Below are positions 8,264 to 17,355 of a stretch of 64,000 nt of DNA, piece after piece. How positions within the stretch are numbered: position 1 is the stretch's first letter; each line of letters starts with the position of its first letter. A program made the translations under genes and the position numbers. The stretch is taken from assembly GCF_011764545.1 (NCBI RefSeq), contig NZ_AP022870.1, positions 3,270,001 to 3,334,000 of the forward strand, given 5' to 3'. The stretch is from Phytohabitans flavus. Its GTDB lineage: Bacteria > Actinomycetota > Actinomycetes > Mycobacteriales > Micromonosporaceae. The notes below the pieces were generated by a model. That model had not been told where the DNA came from. It made no database searches and saw only the letters and a list, made by a program, of their open reading frames with translations.

Positions 8264-10849
8264 TCAGATCACGTTGTCTTCGGCCAATGCGGCGATCTGC
8301 TTGGTCGACATGCCCAGCAGTTCGCCGTACACGTACTCGTTGTCCTCGCCGTACGCCGGCGCCCCGCGGTCCGGTCGGCCCCCGATGTACGCCGGCGTGG
8401 TGTCGAGCTTCACCGGCACCTCGGCCACCGGCCAGCGGCCGATCTTGCTGCCGGTCACCTCGGTGAGCCATTCCAGGTGCGCGAGCTGCGGGTCGGTGTC
8501 GTACCGGTCCCCCGCGTCCTGGCAGACGCCGGCCGCGACGCCCGCGCGCTGGAGCCGGTGCATCACGTCGTACCGGTCCTCGCCGGCGGTCCACGCGGTG
8601 ACGAGGTCGTCCAGCTCGTCCTGGTGGGCGAGGCGGTCGGCGAGCGTCGCGAAGCGGGGGTCGGCAAGCCACTCCGGCCGGCCGGCGACGCGGGCGAGGG
8701 CCTGCCACTCGGCCTCGGTGAAGCAGGCGACAGCGATCCAGTTGTCGCCGCCCGCGCACCGGTAGGCGCCGTGCGGCGCGGCCGGCTTGTACGGCGAACG
8801 GTTGCCGATGCGCGACCACGCGCGGCCGTTGGCCGACCAGTCGAGCACCGACGTGCCGCCGACGAAGATGCCCGCCTCGGTCTGCGAAGCGTCGATCCAC
8901 TGCCCGCGCCCGGTCACCTGCCGGTGGACGAGCGCGGCGAGGATCGCGCTGGCGAAGCTGTACGCGCCGATCCAGTCCAAATAGGAGTATCCCCAGCCGG
9001 CCGGCATCGCCGGGTCGGGCAGGCCGGACATCTCCGCGGTGCCGGCCAGCGCCGCAGCCACCGGCCCGATCGCGCGGAAGCGGCCGTACGTGCCGTGCGC
9101 CCCCATCCCGGACTGCTGGGCGTAGATGACGTCGGGGCGTAGCTCGCGCAGCTGCTCGTAGCCGAGGCCCCAGCGCTGCATCACGCCCGGCGAGAAGCCC
9201 TCGGCGACGACGTCGGAGAGCTGTACGAGCCGCCGTGCGATGGCCAGCCCTTCGGGGTGGCGCACGTTCAGCGAGATGCCGAGCTTGCCGGCGTTCTTGT
9301 TGTTGAACTGGCCGCCCATGTCCGGGTCGGTCACGCCGGGCAGCGGGCCGCGCGCCTTCTCCCGCGCGGCACGGCCGCCGACCGGTGCCATCGCGCCCAT
9401 CCGGGTGTCCGGGTGGGCGGCCCACTCGACCTTGATGCACTGGGCGCCGAACGCGGAGAGGAAGCGGGTGCCACCTGCCGACGCGAGAAACCAGGAGAAG
9501 TCGAGGATCCGCACGTCGTCGAGCGCGAACGGCTTGTCCTGCTTGGCCGAGCGACCCGCGAGCCGCTCGCGCGGTGCGGTACGGGCGCTGGGCGTGGCGG
9601 TCGCCGGCGGGCGGGGCAGGACCGTCGCGGTGTCCTCGCCGAGCAGCGGTGCCCGCCGCCCGGCCACCCACTCGGTCTCGGTGGAGAGCCACTTGCTGAC
9701 CGGGTACGTGAACGACCGGCCGTGCTCCGGGTGCTCCACCTCGGCGTAGGTGCCCCGGCGCTGCCAGTGCGGGTCCGCGACGTTCTCCTCCGGGCGGCGC
9801 AGCGGGGCGCAGAAGAGCCCCGCCTCCTGCGCCATCTCCCATGGAAAGGAGCGCCAGGTGTACTTGCGGGTCACCCGCTGGAAGATCTCCAGTGGCCGGG
9901 CCGCCTCCTGGAGCCCGCCGGTGCTGCTGCCCGGGATCGCCCTCGGCTGCGTGCTCGTGTCCTCGTCGACATTGAGCGGGTACTCCATCCCCAGCCGTTT
10001 CATGAACGCGGCGAGGTTCTGCTCGTCCTTGCCGCCCGCGACAACGCCGATGAACCAGCGCCCGTCCTTCGTCTGGCTGATCGTGGGCGCGAGGGTCACC
10101 ACCTCCATCGCGTGCCGGCAGGTCTGCCGGTAGAGCGGCACCCGCCGCATGACCCAGCTCATCAGGTCGAGCTCGGTGTTCTTCGCCGCGGCCTCGTGCA
10201 CCGCGCAGGACAGGTACTGGCCGGCGCCGGACTGTCCACGGTGGTACAGGGCGGCGAGGATGCCCATCACCACCTGCTCGCCGGCGATGTGGTACGCCTG
10301 CCACATCTGCGGGGCGATCGGCGGCGTGTCGTACGTGCCGTCGGGCTGGGGGTCGTAGCCGCAGTTCGACATCTCGCCACCGAGCGCGAGATGTACGAGG
10401 TCCGATCCTTTGTAGTCGGCCCACGGTCCACTGTCGCCGAACGGGCTCACCCGCGCGTAGATCAGGCCGGGGTTGCGCCGGGACATGTCGTCGTACCCGA
10501 GCCCGGCGCCGGCGAGCTGGCCGAGGGGCGTCGAGTCGAGCACGATGTCCGCGCCCGCCATCAGCTCGGCCAGCCGAGCCCGGTCCGGCTCCTGGGACAG
10601 GTCCGCGACGACCGAACGCTTGCCCCGGTTGTAGTGCCAGAAGTACAGCGACCGCTCGGGGCCGGGGACGTCCTCGTAGTACGGGCCGATCCGCCGGGTC
10701 GCGCTGCCCTCGGGCGGTTCGACCTTGACGACCTCCGCACCCATGCCGGCGAGCAGCAGGCCGGCGTACTCGGCCTGCTCGTCCGCGAATTCGATGACCC
10801 GGATGCCGTCGAGCGAGCCCGCGGCGTCACGCGGCGGCGTCATGGTCAC
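8264..10849 (-). CDS. Tandem (two-domain) CaiB/BaiF class III CoA-transferase
   Basis: At 861 residues this is twice the usual ~400. Domain 1 (about 12-410) starts LDGIRVIEF and contains GAEVVKVEPP and NRGKRSVV. Domain 2 (about 440-861) starts LDDVRILDF and contains GAQCIKVEW and NAGKLGISLN. Class III transferases move CoA between acids through an aspartyl thioester. Domain 2 keeps an Asp in SYLDWIGAY where that residue is expected. The matching stretch of domain 1 reads QMWQAYHIAGE with no Asp, so only one half may be catalytic. The start is GTG 10849 or ATG 10843. The 5' end overlaps the transporter ATPase gene by about 20 nt. It presumably activates the imported acid. Confidence 0.88.
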   Translation of the reverse strand: MTMTPPRDAAGSLDGIRVIEFADEQAEYAGLLLAGMGAEVVKVEPPEGSATRRIGPYYEDVPGPERSLYFWHYNRGKRSVVADLSQEPDRARLAELMAGADIVLDSTPLGQLAGAGLGYDDMSRRNPGLIYARVSPFGDSGPWADYKGSDLVHLALGGEMSNCGYDPQPDGTYDTPPIAPQMWQAYHIAGEQVVMGILAALYHRGQSGAGQYLSCAVHEAAAKNTELDLMSWVMRRVPLYRQTCRHAMEVVTLAPTISQTKDGRWFIGVVAGGKDEQNLAAFMKRLGMEYPLNVDEDTSTQPRAIPGSSTGGLQEAARPLEIFQRVTRKYTWRSFPWEMAQEAGLFCAPLRRPEENVADPHWQRRGTYAEVEHPEHGRSFTYPVSKWLSTETEWVAGRRAPLLGEDTATVLPRPPATATPSARTAPRERLAGRSAKQDKPFALDDVRILDFSWFLASAGGTRFLSAFGAQCIKVEWAAHPDTRMGAMAPVGGRAAREKARGPLPGVTDPDMGGQFNNKNAGKLGISLNVRHPEGLAIARRLVQLSDVVAEGFSPGVMQRWGLGYEQLRELRPDVIYAQQSGMGAHGTYGRFRAIGPVAAALAGTAEMSGLPDPAMPAGWGYSYLDWIGAYSFASAILAALVHRQVTGRGQWIDASQTEAGIFVGGTSVLDWSANGRAWSRIGNRSPYKPAAPHGAYRCAGGDNWIAVACFTEAEWQALARVAGRPEWLADPRFATLADRLAHQDELDDLVTAWTAGEDRYDVMHRLQRAGVAAGVCQDAGDRYDTDPQLAHLEWLTEVTGSKIGRWPVAEVPVKLDTTPAYIGGRPDRGAPAYGEDNEYVYGELLGMSTKQIAALAEDNVI

Positions 10850-11837
10850 CGTGCAGGGGAAAGTGGCACGCGACCCGCTGCCCGGGCGCGATCTCGCGGA
10901 GTTCAGGTACGACAGTCGCGCACTTGTCCTGCGCGATTGGGCACCTGGTGCGGAACCGGCAGCCGCTCGGCGGGTTCATCGGCGACGGGATCTCGCCCCG
11001 GAGCGTGGTGCCGTGGTCCTCCGTGTCCCGGTGCGACGGGACGGCGTCGAGCAGAGCGCGTGTGTACGGGTGCGCCGGCTTGCGGGTCACCGTGTCGGAC
11101 GGCGCCATCTCGACAAGCTTGCCGAGGTACATCACGGCGATCCGGTCGGAGATGTTGTGCACCACCGACAGGTCGTGCGAGATGAACAGCATCGACAGGC
11201 CGAGCTCGGTGCGCATGTCCTCCAGGAGGTTGAGCACCTGACCCTGGATCGAGACGTCGAGCGACGCCACCGGCTCGTCGCAGACAAGCAGCTCCGGCTG
11301 GAGGACGAGTGCCCGCGCGATGGCCACCCGCTGGCACTGCCCGCCGGAGAGCTGGTGCGGCCGGCGTTCACCGACGATGTCGATGTCCATGCCGACCAGG
11401 CGGAGCATCTCGGTGACCTTTTCCTGAGCCGCCTCGCGCGCCACGCCCGCGATCGTGAGCCCTTCGGCGACGATGTCCCGGACCCGCCGGCGTGGGTTCA
11501 GGGCGGAGACCGGGTCCTGGAAGATCAGCTGCATCCGGCGGCGCGCGGCGCGCAGCTCGTTGCGGGGCAGCCCGGTCAGCCGCTGCCCGCCGAGCGTCAC
11601 GTTGCCCGAGGTGGGCGGCGGCAGATGCATCACCGCGCGTCCGGTGGACGACTTCCCGCAGCCGGACTCCCCCACCAGGCCAAGCGTCTCGCCGCGCGCG
11701 ACCTGGAACGAAACGTCGGACACGGCCTCCAGGTAGCCGCCCCGCACCGGGTAGCGCAGCACGAGGTTGTCCACAGTCAACAGTGGTTTCGCGCTCGTCG
11801 TGTCCACATCGGACATCGGCGCCACGGCCGTGCTCAT
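10827..11837 (-). CDS. Oligopeptide/dipeptide-type ABC transporter ATP-binding protein (OppF/DppF-like)
   Basis: The 336-residue ATPase has Walker A GESGCGKSS (~58-66), signature HQLSGGQCQRVAIARAL, Walker B LLVCDEPVASLD and the H-loop FISHDLSVV. The C-terminal extension GCRFRTRCPIAQDKC is the Cys-rich oligopeptide-transporter tail, which in DppD-type proteins can bind an Fe-S cluster. It overlaps the upstream ATPase gene by ATGA. With OppD, OppC and OppB it forms a complete importer core. The solute-binding lipoprotein at 21016 is the only family-5 binding protein in the window and is the likely partner. Confidence 0.92.
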   Translation of the reverse strand: MSTAVAPMSDVDTTSAKPLLTVDNLVLRYPVRGGYLEAVSDVSFQVARGETLGLVGESGCGKSSTGRAVMHLPPPTSGNVTLGGQRLTGLPRNELRAARRRMQLIFQDPVSALNPRRRVRDIVAEGLTIAGVAREAAQEKVTEMLRLVGMDIDIVGERRPHQLSGGQCQRVAIARALVLQPELLVCDEPVASLDVSIQGQVLNLLEDMRTELGLSMLFISHDLSVVHNISDRIAVMYLGKLVEMAPSDTVTRKPAHPYTRALLDAVPSHRDTEDHGTTLRGEIPSPMNPPSGCRFRTRCPIAQDKCATVVPELREIAPGQRVACHFPLHGDHDAAA

Positions 11838-12853
11838 TCCCGCCCCGCCTTCGCCAGCCGCATCCCGGTCGACCCGTCCGGCAACGGCGTCGGCCAGTGG
11901 CACCGGTACCAGTGCTCGGCCGAGCCCTCGCTGAACTCCGGCGCCGGGTCGTCTTCGTGGCACTTCTCGGTGGCCGCCGCGCAGCGCGGTGCGAACCGGC
12001 AGCCGACCACGTCCGGCGTGTTGCGCCGCGGGCTGCCCGGGATCGTGGCCAGCTTCGTGTGGATCTCCGCCTCGATGTCCGGGATCGAGCGCAGCAGCGC
12101 CGACGTGTACTGGTGGCGGTGCTTGCGGAAGACGTCGGCCGTCGCACCGGTCTCCACCACCTGGCTGGCGTACATGACGGCGAGCTGGTCGGTGCGGCCG
12201 GCGACGACGCCGAGGTCGTGGCTGATGATGATCGCGGACATGTTGCGGCTCGTCTGGATTTCCTTGATGAGGTCGAGGATCTGCTTCTGCACCGTCACGT
12301 CCAGCGCCGTCGTCGCCTCGTCGGCGATCAGCACGTCCGGGTCGCAGGCCAGCGCCGCGGCGATCATCACGCGCTGCCGCATGCCGCCGGAGAGCTGGTA
12401 CGGGTACTGCTTGAGGCGCGCGGCCGGCTCGGAGATCCCGACCAGCTCCAGCAGCTCCAGCGCCCGGGCCCGCGCCTCTTGGCGGCCGATCCCCCGGTGG
12501 TAGCGCAACCCTTCGGTGATCTGGCGGCCGACCGGGACCACCGGGTTGAGCGACGTCATCGGGTTCTGGAACACCATGCCGATGCCGGCACCCAGCCGCC
12601 GGCGCCGCTCCTTCTTCGGCAGCGTCAGCACGTCGACCCCGTCGAGCACCACTCGCCCGCTGACCGTCGCGGCCTTCGGGCTGATGCCCATGATGGTCCG
12701 TACGAGCATTGTCTTGCCCGAGCCGGACTCGCCTACCACGCCGAGTGTCTCCCCGCGGCGGACGGCGAACGAGACGTTGTCGACGAGCTTCACCGGGCCG
12801 TCAGCGGTATCGATGGAACAGCTGAGGTTCTCGACCTCGAGCACAGTCTCCAT
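11834..12853 (-). CDS. Oligopeptide/dipeptide-type ABC transporter ATP-binding protein (OppD/DppD-like)
   Basis: The 339-residue ATPase has Walker A GESGSGKTM, signature YQLSGGMRQRVMIAAAL, Walker B VLIADEATTALD, switch His in IISHDLGVV and the tail GCRFAPRCAAATEKC. The ATG at 12853 is preferred over upstream in-frame codons because GGAG lies about 10 nt upstream and the product then begins with METVLEVENLS, as the family does. It is the first ATPase after the permease pair and overlaps the OppF-like gene by 4 nt. Confidence 0.92.
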   Translation of the reverse strand: METVLEVENLSCSIDTADGPVKLVDNVSFAVRRGETLGVVGESGSGKTMLVRTIMGISPKAATVSGRVVLDGVDVLTLPKKERRRRLGAGIGMVFQNPMTSLNPVVPVGRQITEGLRYHRGIGRQEARARALELLELVGISEPAARLKQYPYQLSGGMRQRVMIAAALACDPDVLIADEATTALDVTVQKQILDLIKEIQTSRNMSAIIISHDLGVVAGRTDQLAVMYASQVVETGATADVFRKHRHQYTSALLRSIPDIEAEIHTKLATIPGSPRRNTPDVVGCRFAPRCAAATEKCHEDDPAPEFSEGSAEHWYRCHWPTPLPDGSTGMRLAKAGRE

Positions 12854-12869
12854 GGATCTCGTTCTCCTG

Positions 12870-13787
12870 TCAGATGTTCGCTTCGCGGACATCGAGCTTG
12901 ATGCGCAACGCATCGCCAAGTGTGTTGAGCGCGTAGACCGTCAGGAACAGCACGATGCAGGGCATCAGTGCGGGCCACGGATAGTCGGCGAGGGTCGCCT
13001 GCGCGGCCGCGATCATCCCTCCCCAGCTCGGCGTCGGCGGTTGCACGCCGAGGCCGAGGAAGCTGAGGGAGCCTTCCGTCACGATGATGCTCGGCAGCAC
13101 GAGGACCGCGTACGACAGCAACGGCAGGATGGAGTTGGGCAGCACCTCGCGGATCATCAGCCGGAAGCCGCCACTGCCCATCGCCTGGGCGGCGATGACG
13201 TACTCCCGGCTCATCTGCGCGAGCGCGTTGGCGCGGGTGAGCCGCATGAACGTCGGTATGAAGATGAGGCTCAGCGCGCATGTCAGGTTGACCAGCGTCG
13301 GCCGCAGCGCGAGCACGATCGCCATCAGCAGCAGCAGCGAGGGCACCGAAAGCACGGTGTTCGCCACGATGTCGATGACCCGGGTGACGCGGCCGCGGAA
13401 GTACACCGACAGCAGGCCGAGCGCGACGCCGATGGTCAACGCGAGCAGTGTCGAGAGGAAGCTGATGACGATGGAGACCCGGGCGCCGAACACCAGGCGC
13501 GACAGCACGCTGCGGCCGATGTTGTCGGTGCCGAGGAACTCCGTGCCCAGGTGCGGTGCCAGGTTTACCGGCCCGGCGATCGTCGTGTAGTCGTGCAGCG
13601 GCAGCCACTGCACGGTGACCGCGGTGAGCAGCAGGACCGCGACCCAGATCGCGGCGAGGACGACCGCGATCGACTTGGGCTTGCGACGCCGCCGCGATGC
13701 CGGGTTGAGCGGGTTGTACGCCGCGAGCCGCGAGCGCGGCTGGGCGCCGGTGCCCTCGACGCCCGAGTCGGGCAGAACGCCTGTCAT
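12870..13787 (-). CDS. ABC transporter permease, OppC/DppC type
   Basis: The 305-residue permease has a cytoplasmic N-terminus, a first membrane helix near 40-62, and the OppC pattern LGTDNIGRSVLSRLVFGARVS near 85. The EAA loop is EYVIAAQAMGSGGFRLMIREV near 200, and SLSFLGLGVQPPTPSWG is the conserved C-terminal loop. It is paralogous to the OppC-type gene at 24610 (compare SLSYLGFGVQPPTPSWG). Its ATG should overlap the end of the OppB-type gene as ATGA once the frame error there is corrected. Confidence 0.92.
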   Translation of the reverse strand: MTGVLPDSGVEGTGAQPRSRLAAYNPLNPASRRRRKPKSIAVVLAAIWVAVLLLTAVTVQWLPLHDYTTIAGPVNLAPHLGTEFLGTDNIGRSVLSRLVFGARVSIVISFLSTLLALTIGVALGLLSVYFRGRVTRVIDIVANTVLSVPSLLLLMAIVLALRPTLVNLTCALSLIFIPTFMRLTRANALAQMSREYVIAAQAMGSGGFRLMIREVLPNSILPLLSYAVLVLPSIIVTEGSLSFLGLGVQPPTPSWGGMIAAAQATLADYPWPALMPCIVLFLTVYALNTLGDALRIKLDVREANI

Positions 13788-14736
13788 CGTGCCCCCGAGA
13801 CCGCGGATCGATGACCATCAGGCCAAGATCGACAAGTGTGTTCAGTACCAGATATGTCAGCGCCATGACGACCACCGCGCCCTGCACGACCGGCAGGTCC
13901 TTGCCCTGTACGGCGGTGCCGACGGCCTGGCCGATGCCCGGCAGGGCGAAGAAGTTCTCCAGGATGATGGTGCCGCCGACCAGGTAGCCGAAGACGAGCC
14001 CGGTGAGGGTGAACAGCGACAGCGACGCCGGCCGCAGGGCGTGGCGCAGCATGATGTACGTGTCCGACATGCCGCGGGCCCGCGCCGCGAGCACGTAGTC
14101 TTCGCGCAGCACCGTGACGAGGTCGGCGCGCAGCACCCGCAGGAAGAGCGGCGTGGTGCTGAGCACGAGCACGATCACGGCAAGGCCGGCGTGGTGGAGG
14201 CTCCCGAAGAAGTCTTCCGAGATCGGCACCCAGCCGAACGTCGGAAATATCTTGAGCTGGTACGACAGGAGCTCGGCCAGCACGACGCACCCGACGAACG
14301 TCGGGACCGACTGGAGCCCGGACGAGATGCTGGTGACGATCCGGTCCAGCCGGCCGTCGGCGCGGGCCGCGCAGACAAGGGCCAGCGGCACCGCGATGAG
14401 CAACGAGAGCACCAGCGTGAGTATGGCGATCTCGAGCGTCACCGGAAGGCGGTCGGCGAGCGTCTGGGTCACCGCCTGCTGTGTCTGGATCGAGTCGCCG
14501 AGGTCGCCGCGGACCGCGTCCTTGAGCCAGTCCCAGTACCGGACCCAGAACGGGTCGTCGAAGCCGTACTCCGCGTTGAGCTGCGCGATGGCCTCGGGCG
14601 TGGCGAACTCACCGAGGATCAGCACGGCCGGGGAGCCGGGGATGAGACTTGTCAGGCCGGCGGTCCCGGCGGTGACGAGGACGAGGATGACGACCGCGTC
14701 GACGAGCTTCTTGCCGACGAAGCGCGCGGCGTTCAC
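13784..14736 (-). CDS. ABC transporter permease, OppB/DppB type (frame break at the very end)
   Basis: The product starts MNAARFVGKK from GTG 14736 with GGAGG 6 nt upstream. It shows the OppB features SLIPGSPA, EYGFDDPFWVRYWDW, the EAA loop LREDYVLAARARGMSDTYIMLR and GGTIILENFFALPGIG. As printed, the frame does not stop at the expected place but reads on through the OppC gene. Restoring one base in the C5 run at 13792-13796 gives a stop at 13786-13784, overlapping the OppC start as ATGA, and a normal 317 residues. The paralogue at 23658 is 318 residues. A sequencing error or a real late frameshift are the two options. Confidence 0.85.
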
Positions 14737-14911
14737 GTTGCCTCCTCACGATGCGCATCTGGCTGTGGGGGCATCCGTCGCTCGACAAGGCCGGCGGCGC
14801 CCGTAATGAATTCAGTAGGCGCGCACGGCGACACTACTTCTCCCGCGATAGTTGGTCCGCGAATCGCCAGCGCATTCCGTCTGAGCGGAACACCTTCGAT
14901 TCATGTATGAG

Positions 14912-14939
14912 ATCGTATAAGATCTGGGTCGCCTGTCAA
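14912..14939 (-). promoter_or_regulatory. Promoter of the Opp/CoA-transferase operon with GTATA-type operator
   Basis: On the minus strand TTGACA (14939-14934) is followed after 16 nt by TACGAT (14917-14912). TTATACGA, matching the left half of the 20084 operator, overlaps the -10, with a weaker ATA half on the other side (through about 14903). The rest of the 322-bp gap 14737-15058 shows no gene. It holds a second AT-rich imperfect palindrome, CTGTAT-N6-ATATAG near 14984-15002, of unknown meaning. Confidence 0.55.
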
Positions 14940-15058
14940 GTGCCGCTAAGCCGGGCCCGGCGCCCATTTGGATCTTCGTTTCCCCTGTATAAAACCATAT
15001 AGCTTCGCCGTCTGGCGATATCCGTGTCCAAAAACGATCACGCCCGGAACACGGTGGC

Positions 15059-16368
15059 TCAGCGCAGGAGCTGGCCGGCCCGCGCGACACCGGCGAGGTC
15101 GAGGAGCTGGTCGGCCAGTGATGCCGACCGTTCGCCGATCACCGGGCCGGCGAGCGCCTGGAACTTCGCCCGCAGGTGCCGCTCCTGTGCCACCACGTCG
15201 GTCGCGGGATACCGATGTCGTGCCCGGCCTCGACGCTGTCCCGCGCGGTCTGCAGCCGCACCAGAGTCGAGGTCGGGTTTACCGCCGTCGCGTCCTCGAC
15301 CACGTCGATGCGCCGCATCAGCTCGCGCAGGTCGGCGCGGCCGACCCGCTCGTCGCTGAACGTCGCCGGGCTCGTGGTGTCGTCGCCGAGGATCGTCATG
15401 GCGGTCGCCGCGCGCAGGCTGAACTTCGCCTGCAACCCGGTCGCCGGGTAAGCCACCTTGCAGACCCGCGCGATGTTCGGGTGCACGGTGATCCGGACGC
15501 TCCGTACGTCGGCCGCGTCCCGGCCCGCCATCAGAGCACGGGTCGACTCGATCGCGGCGTGCGTACCGTGGCAGGCCGCGTGGTACTTGAACAGGGTCCT
15601 CGTCACCAGCCACTCGTCGCGTACGAGGTCGAGCCGTTCGCGGTCGACCTCCCCGGTGCCCGCGGCGTCGACGAGCCCGGCGGTCGCCTCGAAGGCGTCG
15701 GCGTTGGCGACGTACCCACGCCGGCCCAGCCGCGCGGCCACGACCCCGCTCTGCGCCGCCCAACCGGCGTGGAACGGCTTGGCCATAGTGGCGAAGTTGG
15801 CCTGCACACCGGCGGACATCGAGGCGGCCAGCCCCATCGCGTACCCGAACCGCTCCTCGTCCAGGCGCAGCAGCCAGGAGGCCGCCGCCGTCGCGGCGAA
15901 GACACCGATCGAGCTGGTGCTGTGCCAGCCCTTCTGATAGTGCGGGAGCCCCATCGCGATGCCGTAGCGGCACCCGATCTCGACGCCGATGACGACCGCG
16001 GCCAGCAGGTCGGCGCCGGACATGCCCTCCGTCTCGGCCACCGCCAGGGCCGCCGGCACGGTCGGTGCGGCGGTGTGGAGGCCGCCGACGTTGTTGGTGT
16101 CGTCGTAGTCGAGTGCGTGGCCGGTGGCGCCGTTGACCAGCGCGGCCATCTGCTCCGGCACCCGCGCGCCGGTGCCCACCAGGCTCGCCGGTCCGGAGCC
16201 GCCGCCGAGCTCGTCCCGCACGATCCGGGCCAGCGGCTCGCCGGTGCCGGCCAGCACGCAGCCGAACCAGTCGAGGATCGACTGCTGCCCCCACCGCCGG
16301 GCGGCCGGGGGGATGTCGGCCGGGGCGAGCTGCCCGTACCGCCGCCAGAGTTCCGTACTCAGCGCCAT
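15059..16368 (-). CDS. MmgE/PrpD-family protein (frame break near the C-terminus)
   Basis: The product begins MALSTELWRRYG and has the family landmarks HALDYDDTN near residue 85, GVEIGCRYG and KPFHAGWAA. The family includes 2-methylcitrate dehydratase, cis-aconitate decarboxylase and uncharacterised members. The frame is lost around 15206-15208: one extra G there (C on the coding strand) joins GHDIGIP to ATDVVAQERHLRAKF and carries on to the stop at 15059, giving 436 residues. No other prp gene is present, so this is probably a dehydratase or isomerase of the unknown pathway and not a methylcitrate-cycle enzyme. The neighbouring aldo/keto reductase starts 15 nt upstream. Confidence 0.82.
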
Positions 16369-16383
16369 GTCAGCGCACCTCCG

Positions 16384-17355
16384 TCAACGGTGGCCGTAGA
16401 TCGGGTGCGGGAGGTAGTCCGCCTCGAGCTCGGCGACGTCTTCCGCGGTAAGGACGATGTCGACGGCGGCGACCGCGTCGGTCACGTGGAGCGGCTTGGT
16501 CACGCCGACGATCGGTGCCGTCACCTGGGGCTTGCTCATCAGCCAGGCGAGCGCCACCCGTGCCGGCGGTATGCCGTGCCGCGCGGCGACCCGGCCGGTC
16601 GCCTCCACCACCGGCTTGTCCATGTCGTGGAAGAGCTTGGTGCCGAAGATGTCGGTGTCCAGGCGCAGCGTGGCCCCGTCCCACCCGCGGGCCAGCTTGC
16701 CCTGCGCGAGCGGGCTCCACGGCAGCATGCCGACGCCCTGGTCCGCGCAGAGCGGCACCATCTCGCGCTCCTCCTCGCGGTAGATCAGGTTGTACAGGTT
16801 CTGCATCGTGACGAACCTGTGCCAGCCGTTGCGCTCGGCGAGGTGCAGTGCCTTGGCGAACTGCCAGGCGTACATCGAGGAGGCGCCGACATAGCGGACC
16901 TTGCCGGCGCGTACGACGTCGTCGAGCGCCCGCAGCGTCTCCTCGATCGGGGTGTTGGGGTCCCAGCGGTGGATCTGGTAGAGGTCGACGTAGTCGGTGT
17001 CGAGGCGGCGCAGGCTCGCGTCCAACTCCTGCATGATCGCCTTGCGGGAGAGCCCGCCGCCGTTCGGGCCCGGGCGCATGGTGCCGTGCACCTTCGTCGC
17101 GATCACCACCTCGTCCCGCTTGGTGTACTCGCGCAGCGCCCGCCCGACGATCTGCTCGCTCTCCCCGCCGGCGTAGATGTTGGCGGTGTCGAAGAAGTTG
17201 ATCCCCGACTCGACGGCCGCGCGTACCAGGTCTCGCGCCTGCTCCTCGGGCACCTTCCAGGCGTTTCGGCCAGGCTCCGGGGTGCCGAAGCTCATGCAGC
17301 CGAAGCAGACGACCGACACGTCGAGGCCGGTGGTCCCGAGCTTGGTGTAGCGCAT
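16384..17355 (-). CDS. Aldo/keto reductase (YajO/AKR potassium-channel-beta-like group)
   Basis: The 323-residue TIM-barrel oxidoreductase has the full catalytic set: Asp and Tyr in DTANIYAGG (about 52-60), Lys in VIATKVHG (~87) and His in LYQIHRWDP (~128). The NADPH-binding SPLAQGKLA and IVGVTKP are also present. It would reduce an aldehyde or ketone with NADPH. The ATG at 17355 has GGAGGG 5 nt upstream and shares one base with the upstream stop (TGATG). Its pairing with an HpaE-like dehydrogenase and a second reductase suggests redox interconversion of aldehyde intermediates. Confidence 0.9.
   Translation of the reverse strand: MRYTKLGTTGLDVSVVCFGCMSFGTPEPGRNAWKVPEEQARDLVRAAVESGINFFDTANIYAGGESEQIVGRALREYTKRDEVVIATKVHGTMRPGPNGGGLSRKAIMQELDASLRRLDTDYVDLYQIHRWDPNTPIEETLRALDDVVRAGKVRYVGASSMYAWQFAKALHLAERNGWHRFVTMQNLYNLIYREEEREMVPLCADQGVGMLPWSPLAQGKLARGWDGATLRLDTDIFGTKLFHDMDKPVVEATGRVAARHGIPPARVALAWLMSKPQVTAPIVGVTKPLHVTDAVAAVDIVLTAEDVAELEADYLPHPIYGHR

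Noticed and set aside
12790..14736. A 648-residue OppB protein extending through the OppC gene
   Set aside because: After residue 316 the translation is the out-of-frame shadow of OppC; a one-base correction gives the normal stop and overlap.
15059..16368. Methylcitrate-cycle gene (prpD) as evidence for propionate catabolism
   Set aside because: No prpB or prpC homologue is nearby, and the MmgE/PrpD family covers many other dehydratases and decarboxylases.
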